A DNA stretch of 64,000 nt from contig JABAKD010000014.1 of NCBI GenBank assembly GCA_012845835.1, forward strand, positions 4,697,896 to 4,761,895, written 5' to 3'. The stretch's first letter is position 1. The number at the start of each line of letters is the position of its first letter. Positions 11,710 to 23,500 of the stretch are shown in pieces. The translations under genes were made by a program, and so were the position numbers. The DNA is from Undaria pinnatifida (taxonomy: Eukaryota > Sar > Phaeophyceae > Laminariales > Alariaceae). The notes under the pieces are model-generated. The model made no database searches. It saw only the letters and a program-made list of their open reading frames with translations, and was not told the origin of the DNA.

Positions 11710-12154
11710 CCGAGATGAGCTCCTCAGCAGGTAGGTGTGAAACTATATGCCTGTATGTCGGTACCTGGTAAGTGCGATAACTTTACGAGTACAACGGTCG
11801 TTTTTCGAACCAGCGCATAGCGCATAGCAAAGTTGGTCGGGTTTCACGAACGAACGCCTTCGAAGTCATGTTTCGCGAGTGAGAAATTGAGCTAGCTCCT
11901 CATGTTTTAGGAGCTCAGAAAATTCTTAGAATCTTCTGCTGAACCCCTCGCGGTTGAGCTCCTCAAGGTATGGAACTATATCGGTATCGGCAAGTACGAT
12001 AACTTTATGAGTACAGTGGTTTCTTTTAGAGCCAGGGCGTAGCAATGTTGGTCGGGTTCGCGTCAACGAATGCCTTCGAAGTCATGTGTCGCGGGTGAGA
12101 AATTGAGCTGCTCAACCTCATGATAAGAGCTCAGAAAATTATTAGAATATTATG
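11710..12154. repeat. two-copy repeat, about 200 bp
   Basis: Two similar segments (11720-11940 and 11940-12150) share GTACCTGGTAAGTGCGATAA-type and TTGGTCGGGTTTC motifs. No coding block. Confidence 0.45.
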
Positions 12155-12803
12155 ATGACTGATTCGACGATAGCCCCCCCCTCTCCCAAAAAAAAAAACA
12201 GCGTTTTTCTTTAACGAACGTTTCATGGCTGCACGGCACGAGGAAGGAGGCTGATAATGAAAAAAATATCCTCGTACACTTGCTTGTTCGCATGAAACTA
12301 TCGAACGATGACGTCGGGGCGGCGGCAAGGAGCATCGTGCTTCAGGAGATAAGGCCGGGAGCTAGTTTCAAAACCGGCGAATTCGTTGAAAAAAAGTTGG
12401 GGGCGGCACCGTAGTGTTGTAAGGCTTAGTTTGGGTAAGCTATTGGTTAACCTTTTGCAAGTGGTCAAACGGACTAATGCCCCCCTAAAGTCCTTAACAA
12501 ATGGCGTCGTCGGCAGGACCATGGGTTTTTGGGGTCGTGGGTTCGATCCCCACCATCCACAATAATGAACTTTTCAGATTTTCCCCATGTCGAACTTGAA
12601 AAATATTCTCCCTGGTATCCCCAGGAAATGAAACGGCTTGGATAATTGACAGGTTCGCCCGTGTATCCGGCCGACCTGCTATCCCGCCGTTTCAGGGGGG
12701 GAGAGTGTTATAAGGCTTAGGTTGGGTAAGCTATTGGTTAACCTTTTGCAAGTGGTCAAACGGACTAATACGCCACTAATTCCTTAACAGTAGAACGACT
12801 CAT
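12155..12803 (+). mobile_element. family D MITE interrupted by TRIM copy 2
   Basis: Starts GATTCGACGATAGCCCCC, carries AACGAACGTTTCATGGCTGC and AACCGGCGAATTCGTTG, and ends GTAGAACGACTC after the TRIM. The halves are 12155-12414 and 12790-12803. Confidence 0.65.
12415..12789 (+). mobile_element. TRIM retrotransposon, copy 2 (nested in a family D MITE)
   Basis: Terminal direct repeats 12415-12499 and 12706-12789 (TG...CA), primer-site-like TGGCGTCGTCGGCAGG, T-arm-like GTGGGTTCGATCCCCAC, and purine tract GGGGGGGAGAG before the 3' repeat. The flanking 4-bp duplication is GTAG (12411-12414, 12790-12793). Removing it restores the family D terminus. Confidence 0.88.
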
Positions 12804-12949
12804 ATATACTTGTATATCTACCGTGGAATGACTCCGTCGCACGATAATACACCGGTGCAGCTGCACGCTCTTCCGAAACGAACCGGGTGATAGACAATAC
12901 CGCACACACAATTTTGGTCCGATTGCATTCGTCGTTTTTTTTTCGGGGT

Positions 12950-13160
12950 TTTTCGCGGGTCATTACCCGACCGACCCCCGAGGAGTCTGACCAAGAGGTG
13001 TTGAGAAACTGGCGGGTCGAATCGGGCCGGGTCAGGAGGTAATTGAAATTTCAGGGGTCGGGTCGGGCCGGGTCAGGATGGTTTCAGATCTCACGGGTCG
13101 GGTCGGTTCACCCGGACCCGATCCGACCCGCTAGAGGTGGCCCGACCCATGAAAATCCGT
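12950..13160. repeat. GGGTCGGGTC-rich block
   Basis: Same motif as the subterminal repeats of the hAT-like element at 52240-53505, in both orientations. No clear CAGGG terminus was found, so this is probably a decayed relative. Confidence 0.5.
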
Positions 13161-13274
13161 GGTTTCGTTTTTTGGTGGTTAGACTTGGGTCCAAACGGTC
13201 AATGGATATATGTACATATGTATGGCGTCTTATGGACATGTGTGATTTTATCAATGAGGGTGTGTTATTGTGAA

Positions 13275-13400
13275 ATGGGATGGTGTTAGTAGTATTATTA
13301 TTATTCCATTTGCCATCTGACAAATGTAGCGCGAGTGTCAAAAACCAGGAGAACACGATGAAAAGAACACAACATGATGTCATCCAGGTGAAAGCGATTC
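13275..13400. repeat. dispersed repeat J, copy 1
   Basis: GCCATCTGACAAATGTAGCG, GCGAGTGTCAAAAACCAG and ACACAACAT...CCAGGTGAAAGCG recur at 42420-42530. Confidence 0.6.
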
Positions 13401-13404
13401 TTGG

Positions 13405-13719
13405 CACGTACGTGCTACGATAGAGGTATTGAGGTATACCTTTTTTTGGCGAATTTTTTTCCTGAATGACGGAGCTCTTCAACCCCAAAGATCGTCGGAA
13501 ATAGGCAAAACAAAAACAAAAAGTGTGATTCTCGTCGTGTACCTCGGCCGTGACGTCGGATTATTCATCCAGTTCCCGGTTTTTACCAGGGTCTTATTTT
13601 TTCTCCAAGTAAATCAGTTTTTTGAGAGAGGTATCTAAGAGGTCGCCTTAAGCTCCGAAGTTGTGGAACTTCCGAAAACAAAAAAAAATGGTGCGACCTC
13701 TGTTATCGTAGCACGCGTC
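13405..13719 (+). mobile_element. family A MITE
   Basis: Copy from GTACGTGCTACGATAGAGG to TTATCGTAGCACGCGTC, with a diverged core. Confidence 0.65.
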
Positions 13720-13744
13720 TATTGCAACACTCTTTCCACTATCG

Positions 13745-13945
13745 AGCAAGGCTACGGTATGGGTTACCCCCCAATTTGACGACCTGGTCTTCACCAGTCG
13801 CACTCGAGTGGCTCTGTACGTCGCTGGCCCCAAAACGCGTTAGGTGGGACACAGGCTACGGTAGGGGGGGGGGGGTACGGCCTTTTAGGTCCGTTTTTTG
13901 CATTGGCTCGGGGTCAGTCGCGCGAGTAACCCCGTTGTTCATCTT
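13745..13945. mobile_element. family B MITE
   Basis: Contains CAGGCTACGGTAGGGGGG, CAGTCGCACTCGAGTGGCTC and GGGGTCAGTCGCGCGAGTAA. Confidence 0.5.
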
Positions 13946-14049
13946 TGCGGTGTTAGGTTTGTCTTGATGATGATGATAACTTGACGAAACCAATCCGCAA
14001 TAGAACGGTTATCTTCGCTGCCCCCCCCCCCCGAAAAAAAAAATCGCCT

Positions 14050-14290
14050 AAAGCATTCTTGTCCGTGAGGTACTGAGTCCTTCGTGCGAGTGGCTCAGTT
14101 CCGGTACCGAAAACGGGGGGGTAGCCCCCTGCCGTGGCCTCGGTCGTTGGTTAGTTCGGCGCAACGTAGCCAACCACCCCATTAGGGACTCACATCGAAA
14201 AATTAAAACAGCACGAAAAGAGTCTGTGACCGCTTGCAAGGTGAACGAGGGGGGGGGGGGTCACTCGCGCGAGTGACCCCGAGCCACTGC
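14050..14290. mobile_element. family B MITE
   Basis: Contains GTCCGTGAGGTACTGAGTC and ends GGTCACTCGCGCGAGTGACC. Confidence 0.5.
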
Positions 14291-14534
14291 CAAAAAAAAA
14301 AAGTCCCTATTTACGGGGGACCCTAGTAAATAGGACCTACGGTGGACACAAAAACCTATATATTCATCTATTTTTACTAACAATATTTGGTCCTACTTAC
14401 TATCGTCCTCCGTAATAGTAAAGGGACATATCATCCCCCCTACCCGTAGCTTTTGGTCCATCTAGGCCACTTTTCATCGTCCTGTGATCACATCGCTCGC
14501 AACCCAAGCAAATAGGAAGGCGTTTTGGGGTTCT

Positions 14535-14645
14535 GAAGGGGTTAAGTTACAGCCTTTTAACAAATGGAAACCCTTTTTTTTTTCACAAATTTACTTGAAG
14601 TTAGTATCGGCAGGGATTTGGGGGGCTCTTAAAATAACGGTCAGG
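14535..14645 (+). mobile_element. family G element (TTAA type), decayed
   Basis: Shares TTTACTTGAAGTTAGTAT and GGGGCTCTT with the TTAA-bounded copies at 33919 and 54518; its outer TTAA ends are degraded. Confidence 0.45.
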
Positions 14646-14689
14646 GGGTCAATTTGGGAGCGGGGGGCTGCTTTTTGCAAGCAGCTCTC

Positions 14690-14780
14690 GTCGGGGGTCA
14701 CTCGCGCGCGAGCGACCCTCCCGTTCCTTTATGCCGGGGGCTTGAGCAAGTGTTTTCGCGGCCGCTCTAATAATTTGTGC
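14690..14780. mobile_element. family B fragment
   Basis: Contains GGGGGTCACTCGCGCGCGAGC; the other end is not evident. Confidence 0.35.
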
Positions 14781-14837
14781 GATTTATGAATCGGCAACTC
14801 GGTTAAAACAAGTCACGCTTTGCGCCAAAGGCACAAT

Positions 14838-15331
14838 CTGGAGCGCGTGTGCCTGCGATAGAGGTATCATTTTTCGTCTGAAACGTGGTTTCCGAACGAT
14901 TGGATTCACCTTAATCCAAAATTGTCGGAATAATACGGCCATTTTTTTGTTTCAAGTGGCAAGATTCTCCTTGTGTGCTTAAGGGGGCGCCGTGGGATTT
15001 TTTTTTCTTGCAAGATTACATCCTTGCGTGTGCTTAAGGGGGGCCACATGGGAATTTCTTTTGCAAGATTTATATCCTTGCGTACTTAACGCCTTTTACC
15101 ACTGGAACCCCTTTTGGGGGACAAATTTTTACTTGAAGTGAGTATGGGGAAGGATTTTCGGGCTCTCAAGGGGACCATGGGATTTTTCATCCCCGGTGGG
15201 GCCTATCGATAGCAGTTTTGTTTTACATCCAAGAATCAGTTCTTTTGAATTTGAGGTCTTAATCTCCCAAATCGAGGAACCTTAAAGAAAAAGAAGTGGT
15301 GTGCACCTTTATCTCGAAGCCCGCGTCCACA
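14838..15331 (+). mobile_element. family A MITE carrying a family G insert
   Basis: Terminal motifs TGTGCCTGCGATAGAGGT and GCACCTTTATCTCGAAGCC enclose a longer-than-usual interior. That interior includes a family G-like block (15085-15180, CCTTTTACCACTGGAACCCC) and a duplicated GTGGGATTTTT segment. Confidence 0.5.
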
Positions 15332-15339
15332 CCAAAACA

Positions 15340-16414
15340 TAGGTATCTTGGAGGGGGAAAAGTGCTACGTGACCACCCGATGTGCACACCCCCCCCCATG
15401 AGGTCCAGGCAATACGACGAGAAAAAATGCTGCAAAGAACTAGAAAATGAAGCATTCTCAGACGATTTTGTTGGAGAGAAGAAAATATTTTTTCACTTTC
15501 ACTTTCACAGACGATTTCTGGAGAAAAAAAGAAAATGAGATTCTGTGTTCAAAGACGATTTTGGTAAGAAAAATAACATGAAAAGTTCAGTCGATTTTGG
15601 TTCATTCCCGCGGACCACGGTAAGTTAGGGTACTATTCATAATAACAGTCATCAGAAGGTTTCTGTGAGAGCTCTTTTCCACAAATCATGGAAGAGCTCA
15701 AAGTATATCTCACCCGATGTACATGTGGACTTCGAAAAATCGGTCGTTCGCGCAAACGCGACCCCAGCATTTCTACGCGCTGCTAGTCCTAAAACATGTG
15801 CCTGCGACATACTCGTTAAGCATCAGAATAACCTAGTTTATTACTTAAGGAGGGCAAAAAAAATCAACCACAATCGAGGGATGGCCCGCGTTATTCCGGA
15901 AACTTTCTCAGCCGAAAATCGCTATCTGGGTGCAGAGCTACTCGTAGTGCTCACCCGCGATTATTGTATGTTGCGTCAGAAATGAAGGATACTACCGGCG
16001 GGAGGGGGGGGGGGGGTGAAAACTGTGATCATGGCTTGACCATCCGACCGCGCACTGGGCAGCTGAGTGTGGCTACAGCGTAGGGGGGTCACGTGTGGGG
16101 CGTCATCCTTTAAACTGCTCATCTGGAGCATTGTTTAACTATTAATACCTGCTTTGTCATCCTCCAGCGGATTGGGGAAAAAAAAACTCAAGCTCACCAC
16201 ACACTTCCACGTATTTGCACGTACACATGTCGTCAGAGCGAACACTCGCGCGCGCGCGCCGGGGGAGAGAAGGGAGGGAGAGGGGGGGACGGGGGGGTGG
16301 GGGGTCTTTTTTAGTTTCTTCGACATATATGAAAAAAACGGCCACTCATGAGACGCTTTGTCACGCTGACACCACCAAAGTATTATCTATATACTGTATA
16401 GCAGTCCATTTTTC
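15340..16414. other. unassigned interval
   Basis: Contains a short repeat of CAGACGATTTTGG-type motifs (15450-15600). The open frame at 15665-15985 (106 aa, +) has no recognisable domain. No host exon was found. Confidence 0.45.
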
Positions 16415-16415
16415 T

Positions 16416-16716
16416 GACGCGTGGTACGATAGAGGTACGAAGCAGGTTTCTTCCGGAATGCTTTTTTGAATGGCGGGGGGCGTTCCTCAACCCAGACATT
16501 CGTCGGAAAAAAAAAAAAATAGGCCGCTTCTTGTTTTTCTGCGCATGTAATTCTCGTTTATGTGTGCCTATAGGCCATCGTGGGATTTTTCGTCCGGTGT
16601 GTCGTACCAGTTCTAATTTTCTATCCATGTCAGTTTTTGGGAGAGGTCCTAATAAACTGCCAAATCGAGGGGTAGTATTAAGAAAAAAAAAGTGGTGCGC
16701 CTCTATCGTAGCACGA
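16416..16716 (+). mobile_element. family A MITE
   Basis: From GACGCGTGGTACGATAGAGG to CCTCTATCGTAGCACG, with CATCGTGGGATTTTTCGTCC inside. Confidence 0.65.
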
Positions 16717-16739
16717 AACTATTGCGTCAGGAGGGTCAT

Positions 16740-17035
16740 TTTTGTTCGGATTTCTTTCTGCAGCGGCTCGGGGTTGACCACCGATTCCTTAACAGTCACT
16801 CGCGCGAGTGAACCCCCCCCCCCCCTATTCCTTTTGAGAGGGTGTCTTTTAACATTTTATTTCTTTCAAAAAAAAAAACTGTGTGTTTTTTGTGTACTTT
16901 TTGCGCCATGAATCCGCGATGGAAAATGGTGACCCTCGCTGCGCCCCAACAACATAACCTAAAACGCGTTTTTGTCCGTGGAGGGTATAGAGTCACTCGT
17001 GCGAGTGGCTCAAAATCGGTAGCGAAATTGGGGGT
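16740..17035. mobile_element. family B MITE
   Basis: Contains CAGTCACTCGCGCGAGTGAA and GAGTCACTCGTGCGAGTGGC. Its right side runs into the tandem array at 17040. Confidence 0.5.
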
Positions 17036-17039
17036 ACCT

Positions 17040-17915
17040 CTCCCTGCCGTGGCCGTGGTTGTGTATACACAGAGCGACATTCGCGACATCAATAAACGGC
17101 CTAAACTCCGCGGTGAAAACAAGGGGAGCCACCCCGTTCCGTATCCTCCACGAAGTTCGCTCACTCGTGTCCCTTAAGAGAATATCTCTTTTTTGTACTA
17201 TTCCCACGTCCACGGAACGAACTGCGCGCTGTACGCGCGAGTAGAGGCCATTTCACCACATACACCCCCCTTTTTGGTGTACGTACACGCCTTCAAAGGC
17301 ATATGGAAATATTATTATCCCATATCCATGCCCCACGGTAGCAAAAATGGGAGTAATTGTCCCAGCCGTGGCCGTGGTTGTGTATACACAGAGTCACTCG
17401 CAACATTAATAACGACCTAAACTCCGTAGGGAAAACGAGGGAAACCACCCCCTTCCGCACGCTCCACGAAGTTCACTCGCTCGTGTCCTTAAGAGAATAT
17501 CTTTTTGTACTATTCCCGAGTCCACGGAACGAACTGCGCGCCATATGCGCGAGTAGAGGCCATTTCACCACATACACCCCCTTTACACGCCTTCAAAGTC
17601 ATGTGGAAATCCTTTCATCCCATATCCATACCCCACGGCAGCGAAAATGGGAGTAACTGTCCCTGCGGTGGCCGTAGTGTTGTGTATACACAGTGCCACT
17701 CGCGGTATTAATAACGGCGTAAACTCAGTAGACAACATGAGCGGAACCACCCCTTCCGTACCCTCCACGAAGTTCACTCGCTCGTGTCCTTCAGATAGTC
17801 TCTTTGTAGTATTATTCCCGCAGCCACGGAACGAACTGCGCGCTATGTGCGCGAGTAGAGCATTTTTCACCACCCCCGTTTGCTGTACGCACACGCCCTT
17901 CAAAGGCATGTGAAA
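17040..17915. repeat. 300-bp tandem repeat, three units
   Basis: Units begin near 17041, 17358 and 17657 with CCCTGCCGTGGCCGTGG and GTTGTGTATACACAG. Each contains CTCCACGAAGTTCGCTCACT-type and CCACGGAACGAACTGCGCG blocks. The first unit joins family B sequence, so the array may have grown from one end of that element. Confidence 0.8.
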
Positions 17916-18030
17916 ACCCTTGTATCCCGTAGAGTGTGCATATCCCTACGTTCTGGATCCTGTGCCTTTGCTAGGCTCCCAACTCCCAGGGCAATGCCAT
18001 AACACTTCATGGTCACCTCGCACAGGTTGA
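17900..18030 (-). CDS. possible terminal exon, unidentified
   Basis: On the minus strand a strong acceptor (TTTTCTTTCCAG) is followed by an open frame of 42 residues reading NLCEVTMKCYGIALGVGSLA and ending in TGA. It looks somewhat protein-like but matches no family I can name, and no confident upstream exon was found. It could be chance. Confidence 0.18.
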
Positions 18031-18634
18031 CTGGAAAGAAAAGCGACCCGAAAAATACAAAGTGACCCCGGGGATCCCTTCCTTGCCAGGTGGAACATGC
18101 CGAAGACGTCCGGGAAAACCTGGTTACCACCGACGAGCATGCTTGGGGCGGGGACGGGGACGGGGCGTCCCCGACTTTTTTTTTTGGCAGATCGAACCCT
18201 CCGTTTTTGTATTTGTTTTGGGGGGGGGATCGTTGCGTAGCCCGTCAGGCTCGAAAGGAGGATCTTGCGCATCGGGAGGGAAGGCTATCTATGGCTAAAA
18301 CAAAACCGAACTCCACTTCTACATGTCGAAAACATACATTGAATAACCCTCGTACTGCTGCGACAGTATCTATCTCTAGTTTCCGAGTGGTTCAGCGCCG
18401 GAACCGTGTGTGGAGTTCCAACAAAAAATGGCAGAGAACGCGACGTTTACGCCAAATAATGCGTGTGGCATTGTTCTCCGGGAAGAATGCCTCCCTGCCT
18501 GTCCCACAACGATCTACCAGGTATATGACACTATGGCGACGACTATTTTATCGGGCGTGTGAGTGTTTGATGTATGAATTTCAATTACTGCAGTCAAGTT
18601 GGGAGCCACGCCATGATCGGGGCGGGGGGGGGGG

Positions 18635-18775
18635 GGGGGGGGTACTCATTTGGTGCATGACCGTAGTCGTATGACCATAGACCCTGGCACCCCTGAAATG
18701 CCGGGACGGAACATGTCGGGCTTTCTCAGACCTCTCCGGGACACACTGCGTGCACCATGCGCGAAGCACCGTGGG
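18635..18775 (-). mobile_element. C-tailed short retroposon, copy F6 (5' truncated)
   Basis: On the minus strand it reads CCGTCCCGGCATTTCAGG, then GACTACGGTCATGCACC, then AAATGAGTACC and a C run (the G run at 18622-18641 on +). Confidence 0.55.
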
Positions 18776-18789
18776 GGGTGTCGTGGGGG

Positions 18790-20000
18790 GGGGGGGGGCT
18801 AACCACGCTTACGCATGAAATGGTATATATAGACTGTGTCCTTCACAAGCGTTATTACTGTATAAGCTTTGGGCCAAATTCGACTAAATAAATGTATTAC
18901 GTGTCGGTTCATCAGCACCACTACTACGTACGGTATGGTAGTAGTAGCAGCGGGAGATTATTTTCTGCCGATGATATCTATCAGATGACGGTGACCACGT
19001 GCACGCGCGCAATATATTATGTGGGGTGTCTGATGCGGATTGGGGGGGGGTTATGATCGCCAACGAAACGGTTCGCTTGAGGTACGAGAGAGAAGATATG
19101 ATACAGGGGCGTGAAACCGCTGACAGCTAGTAGTGATACCCACGGGTTGCCTAAAACCCGCCGTACTCGTGCGTTTCGTTCACCGGTACTACAGCACCAA
19201 CGTACTACCTGTAAACCCCCTGATCAAAGATGTATGGGTCAAAGACCGTAACCCTCCCCAGTCTGATGGCGTTACTACTGTATATCAACCAATGTCCTGA
19301 AACTGTACTGAAGATTCTGGGAGACGAATGACTGACTGTTCACGTAGAACCAGGGAAGAAAAATTGCTCCCATCAGCAAGTAGTGGGCATTGCTCCCATC
19401 AGCAAGTAAGTAGTGGGCATTGTTGGGGGTTTGCAATGGGCGCGCTCCACCCCCTTTCCTGTCGCGGCGGGCACCCTTTCGTTCTTTGTCTTCCGGATCT
19501 ATGCTCTCGGAAGATCGCGCGCGATTAAGCCGGGCACACAAGACTCGGCGTCGCTCGCGATCTTGCGTTCGATCGGTTATCGGTTGCCAGGCACCAGGTA
19601 CCTGGTACCAGGTATCGGTTATGGATGAGTCGACATAAAGTCGTCGTCGATATCCTAAATCTACTGCTTGCTGTAGAAGATCAGACACCCGCCACGACTG
19701 GAACTATTTTATAAAAATATTTCAAGGACGTCAGCCGTGAGTTTGACGAATTTCAAGTCACTACTCATCTTTGCAAGCTGCGTTGTTTGTGACGAAAGCA
19801 ACACAAAGCATACAAGACAGTAGTGCTCTTCGTACATTTTGAGATACTTCGAAGTGGTGCATGCAAGCATACATCCCATCGCCAATGTTTGGTTAATCCT
19901 AACGCGAGATCTCACCGGGGTTGGCGTGCCCTCTGCCCTCTGCACTCAGCGGTCTGCGCGCGTTTGGCAGTCCACATTCCAGATCGCTACAAGTAACCAA
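18790..20000. other. unassigned interval upstream of RPN10
   Basis: Contains the palindromic cluster around GGTACCTGGTACCAGGTATC (19596-19615) and a reverse-strand copy of the MS.D.KFV.LTADVL micro-frame (19709-19768). The open frames here are not convincing as genes. Confidence 0.4.
19709..19768 (-). repeat. recurrent micro-frame H1
   Basis: The minus strand encodes MSSDLKFVKLTADVLEIFL then stop, preceded by GCAGCTTGCAAAGATG context. Related copies lie at 21066, 48348 and 58291. Confidence 0.5.
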
Positions 20001-20004
20001 CGAA

Positions 20005-20240
20005 AAAAAACGCATCCGTATACAACGGCAGCTTGCGCTGCCGGGGTTGTAACGAAGACCACTGATAGGGACAGCTTACGCTATACCTACAATGGGACCC
20101 GAAGGGTGCGCCAGCTAGCGTTGGGCTGCGAAAGCAACTGAGTTAAATTGACACACGACGCGTATGAAAATACGCGGAAGTGTGGTGAGCTAAAGCTTTA
20201 TTTTTCCCCATCCGCCGGAGGATTTAAAAAAAAAAAAAAA
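20005..20240 (+). mobile_element. A-tailed retroposon I, 5'-truncated copy
   Basis: Matches 42735-42967 from ACGCATCCGTATACAACGGC to CCATCCGCCGGAGGAT and ends in an A run of about 19. 5' truncation plus a poly(A) tail indicates target-primed insertion. It lies just upstream of the RPN10 start. Confidence 0.7.
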
Positions 20241-20555
20241 AAACTGTTGGTTGATCGCAGCTCGCAGCAACAACCGTTTCATCCGTGAATAACGCCCGTG
20301 AACCTTCTCGAACTCCTCAAAGGGCAAACTTCTCTCTCGATTTCCCAAGGCCAAAGTGACTAAACACACAGCCATCTAGGGACTTTAGGGGCGTCGTAGA
20401 AGGAAGGGACGCCGCACCGAGTCTGCAGCACGTAGGTGGTCAACGCTGTGAGGAATTGCCAGGAGAAGGGAGGCGCTGATTCTCTGGGAAAGGAGAGCTG
20501 CTCTCAAGCAAGAACATAAAATCGACTTGCTCTGAGGAGTAGTCAAGCAGGCACC

Positions 20556-23500
20556 ATGCCTCTCGAGTCGACGATGATCTGGTGAGGGCGGTGCTAGCGC
20601 TGTGCTGCGTTTGCGTTGGTTTTGTTTGGGGTGTGCATGTGTGTGCTTGACTTGGCTTGAGTTTGCTTTGCTTCGCGTGTCGGCCCGTTGTAAACCTCTG
20701 CGCTATCCACTGAACAAACGAACGGGTTCTTGGGCACAACTCGTGCTCCTGCTGTGCCCTGTTGTCCAGAGTACCAGAGGTACTGCCAGTACGCAAGGCA
20801 GTCACATGTACTGCTGCTGTAGCACAGCACGAGAATCTTCCATCCGCGCCTGAGCTCTTTCGAGCATCTAGTGCAGCAGACCGCCCCACCGCCTGGCCTT
20901 GGCCTTTATATTAAGCTATGGCCTTGCCTTGCCTTGCATGACGTTGCTTTTGCGGGCATCGTTGTTGCTTGCGCGAGGGATGATGGGCTTGCGGAACCTT
21001 CGTCGCCCAGCGGTCAAAATGGCCGGCCGCGAGGATTACAAGTACCAACAACGCAGCTTGCAAAGATGAGTATCGACCCTAAATTCGTCGAACTCACAGC
21101 TGACGTCCTTGGAATGATTTTATAAAATGGCCGACCGCGAGGATATTACGTCCCAGGTATGCGGAGGCATCTGCGCCATCTGCGGCTGCGGCTCCGTAGG
21201 CGTCTATTGACGTAACCCTGACGGCCTTGAAGCTCGAGCAGCAGCAGCAGCAGCAGCAGCGTGGTACCGGCGCTATTGCGACCGGTGGTACTGCGACAAC
21301 CGGCACTACTCCCTCATACTTGAAGTCCTGGTTGTACCCGCCTGTGCCAAGCGATTCCACACGCACTTAAATGGGCAACCGGCACTATAGGGGGACAGCT
21401 ACTGTTGTGGTACGTGCCTTATCACATCCTATTATATATGATATCATACCACATCATACAACGTTCGTAGCGTTTTCGGTGATGGGCAAGAGCATACGCA
21501 GCAGTTGATCTTCGACAACCAGGGACACAAGCTTGCTGTATGCTTTTTGTGTTCGTTGACGCCAATTCTTATGCAATCGGATCGTCAGTCGAACACAGCT
21601 CGGGGTTTCTTACACAGTCAAAATAGCTTTTTCGACTCAACTGTTTTCGACTGGCGATTCGACTGGCACATCCAGTCGAAAAAGTTAGCTTTTTCGACTG
21701 GGTCTGCTAGTCGAAAAAGTCGGTCGAAAACGCGTTTTTGAACCCATCGCGCCACAAAACTCACACCGACACACCGACACACCCATACCAGGTACCACAC
21801 AGCAGTATCATGCAACATCACCGATACTGGCTTGGCTGCTATCACTGCTGCTGCTTCTCGCCGCAAGTCCTAGCGCCGCCCACCAACAGCGTGTATCATG
21901 CGATGGCAGCAGCGCGCGGTATCGATGTCATTGACAAAACGGCTACATACGCCTGCTGTAGCTTTGGCGGCGCTCGGCTGAGTGCCACGCCGCAAACATA
22001 GCTCTGGCGGCTTTTGCGCGAGTCCAATGCCACCAACCCGGTTGGACGAGGGTTGGTCGCGCCCGAAGCTCGCGTTTCTCGCGGAATACGCACGAAGCGC
22101 AGAGCATCCTAACGACGTTCGACTGCCATACAGCAGTACTCCCTCGCACCAACCGCCCCCAGAAAGAGCGCGAAAACCATGAAATCGACTCGACTGACGA
22201 TAAGAAGCGGGCGCCAAAGAATCCAGTCGAAAAAAAGTCAGGTCGAAAAGGGCCGTTTTTGACTGACGGAATCCGATTGCATAAGAATTGGGGTAGTCCT
22301 TCGATATCTGATACAGTATTTGCTTGTTGCTCCTCTGGCCCGACAACGAAGTAGCGAGCACAGCACCGAGCACCGCGAGCAACACGCACCACTACCTAGG
22401 ATATGTGTTCTGGTGTTCTGGTGCTCCCGTTTTCCAAGAAGAAAAAATATATATATATTCGTCGATAAACATCTGTTTTGTTTTTGTTTGTATCCTGTGC
22501 AGTCATTTTTCGGAGATAAACGATGGTAATTACTCGCAACTACTGGGTATTCCGCTCGTGGTCTATTCGGGCTGTTGGGCGGTGACATGTAGCCTTCCTT
22601 GTTGTACTCGCGCTTGAGGGGGTCAGAATTGGTCAAAAGGGGGTATGGTTTCGGTCAAAAGGGGGTAAAATGTGGTCAACAGTGTGGGTTGTACGTTGTA
22701 CCGTTCCGCTCTTGGTCTATTCGGGTTGTTGGGCGGTGAGATGTAGCCGTCCTTGTTTTACTTGCTTTTGAGGGTGTCAGAATTGGTCAAAAGGGGGTGT
22801 GGTTTCGGTCAAAAGGGGGTAAAATGTGGTCAAAGAGTGGGTTGTACATACATGTAGGTTTTGGGGGGCACACCCCCCCCAAGTTGCAGTCAAAAGAGAA
22901 GTTTATTTGGCACCCTCTTACGACGTGGTCCCGTTAGACCCAATCCCGTGCGCGAGAAAATAAAATACAACGGTGTGCGTGCTCGCCATGGGCTGCCGGG
23001 GTCTTAACAGCGCGTCAGAATTGAATGTCAGGCAGTTCGGGGCAACCGCGGTGTGAATAGCCTGTGAACACAATGGTTGTGTGGAGGCTCTGTCTTCTAT
23101 GCGAAGGGGTGCAGAGGTGGCACCGAAATGCCTGTTAAGATCACTTGTGGTAAGAAAGAAAAGGGGTAGTTTGGAAAGGGCGCTTGAGGCCAAAGAGAGA
23201 AGAAGAAGAAGGGAAAGTAGGGAGAGTTATCATGGTGGGTTGTATCACCACTTGATCATCACGGAACAATGCCCGTAGTCCGGTAGAATACCGGGACAAC
23301 GGGACAACCTTAACATACTCAAATCTACTTTTACATCTAAGTTCCACCGAAGATTCAACGTAAGATTCAACGTAAGATTCAACTACATATCTCATTCGTG
23401 CGAACAGACTGCGCATTAACTTAGATTTGAATCCAAGGTCCATACTCTCAACACGCGGGCACGTTCCGCGGGCGTGTTTCCCTATAGTCCCACATGGCCG

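Noticed and set aside
18090-18674. 194-codon plus-strand frame
   Set aside because: No domain, contains homopolymer-derived stretches and ends in the C-tailed retroposon poly(G) on this strand; likely chance.
19275-19688. 137-codon minus-strand frame
   Set aside because: No recognisable domain; contains a short tandem repeat and a palindromic cluster; no splice-linked conserved block nearby.
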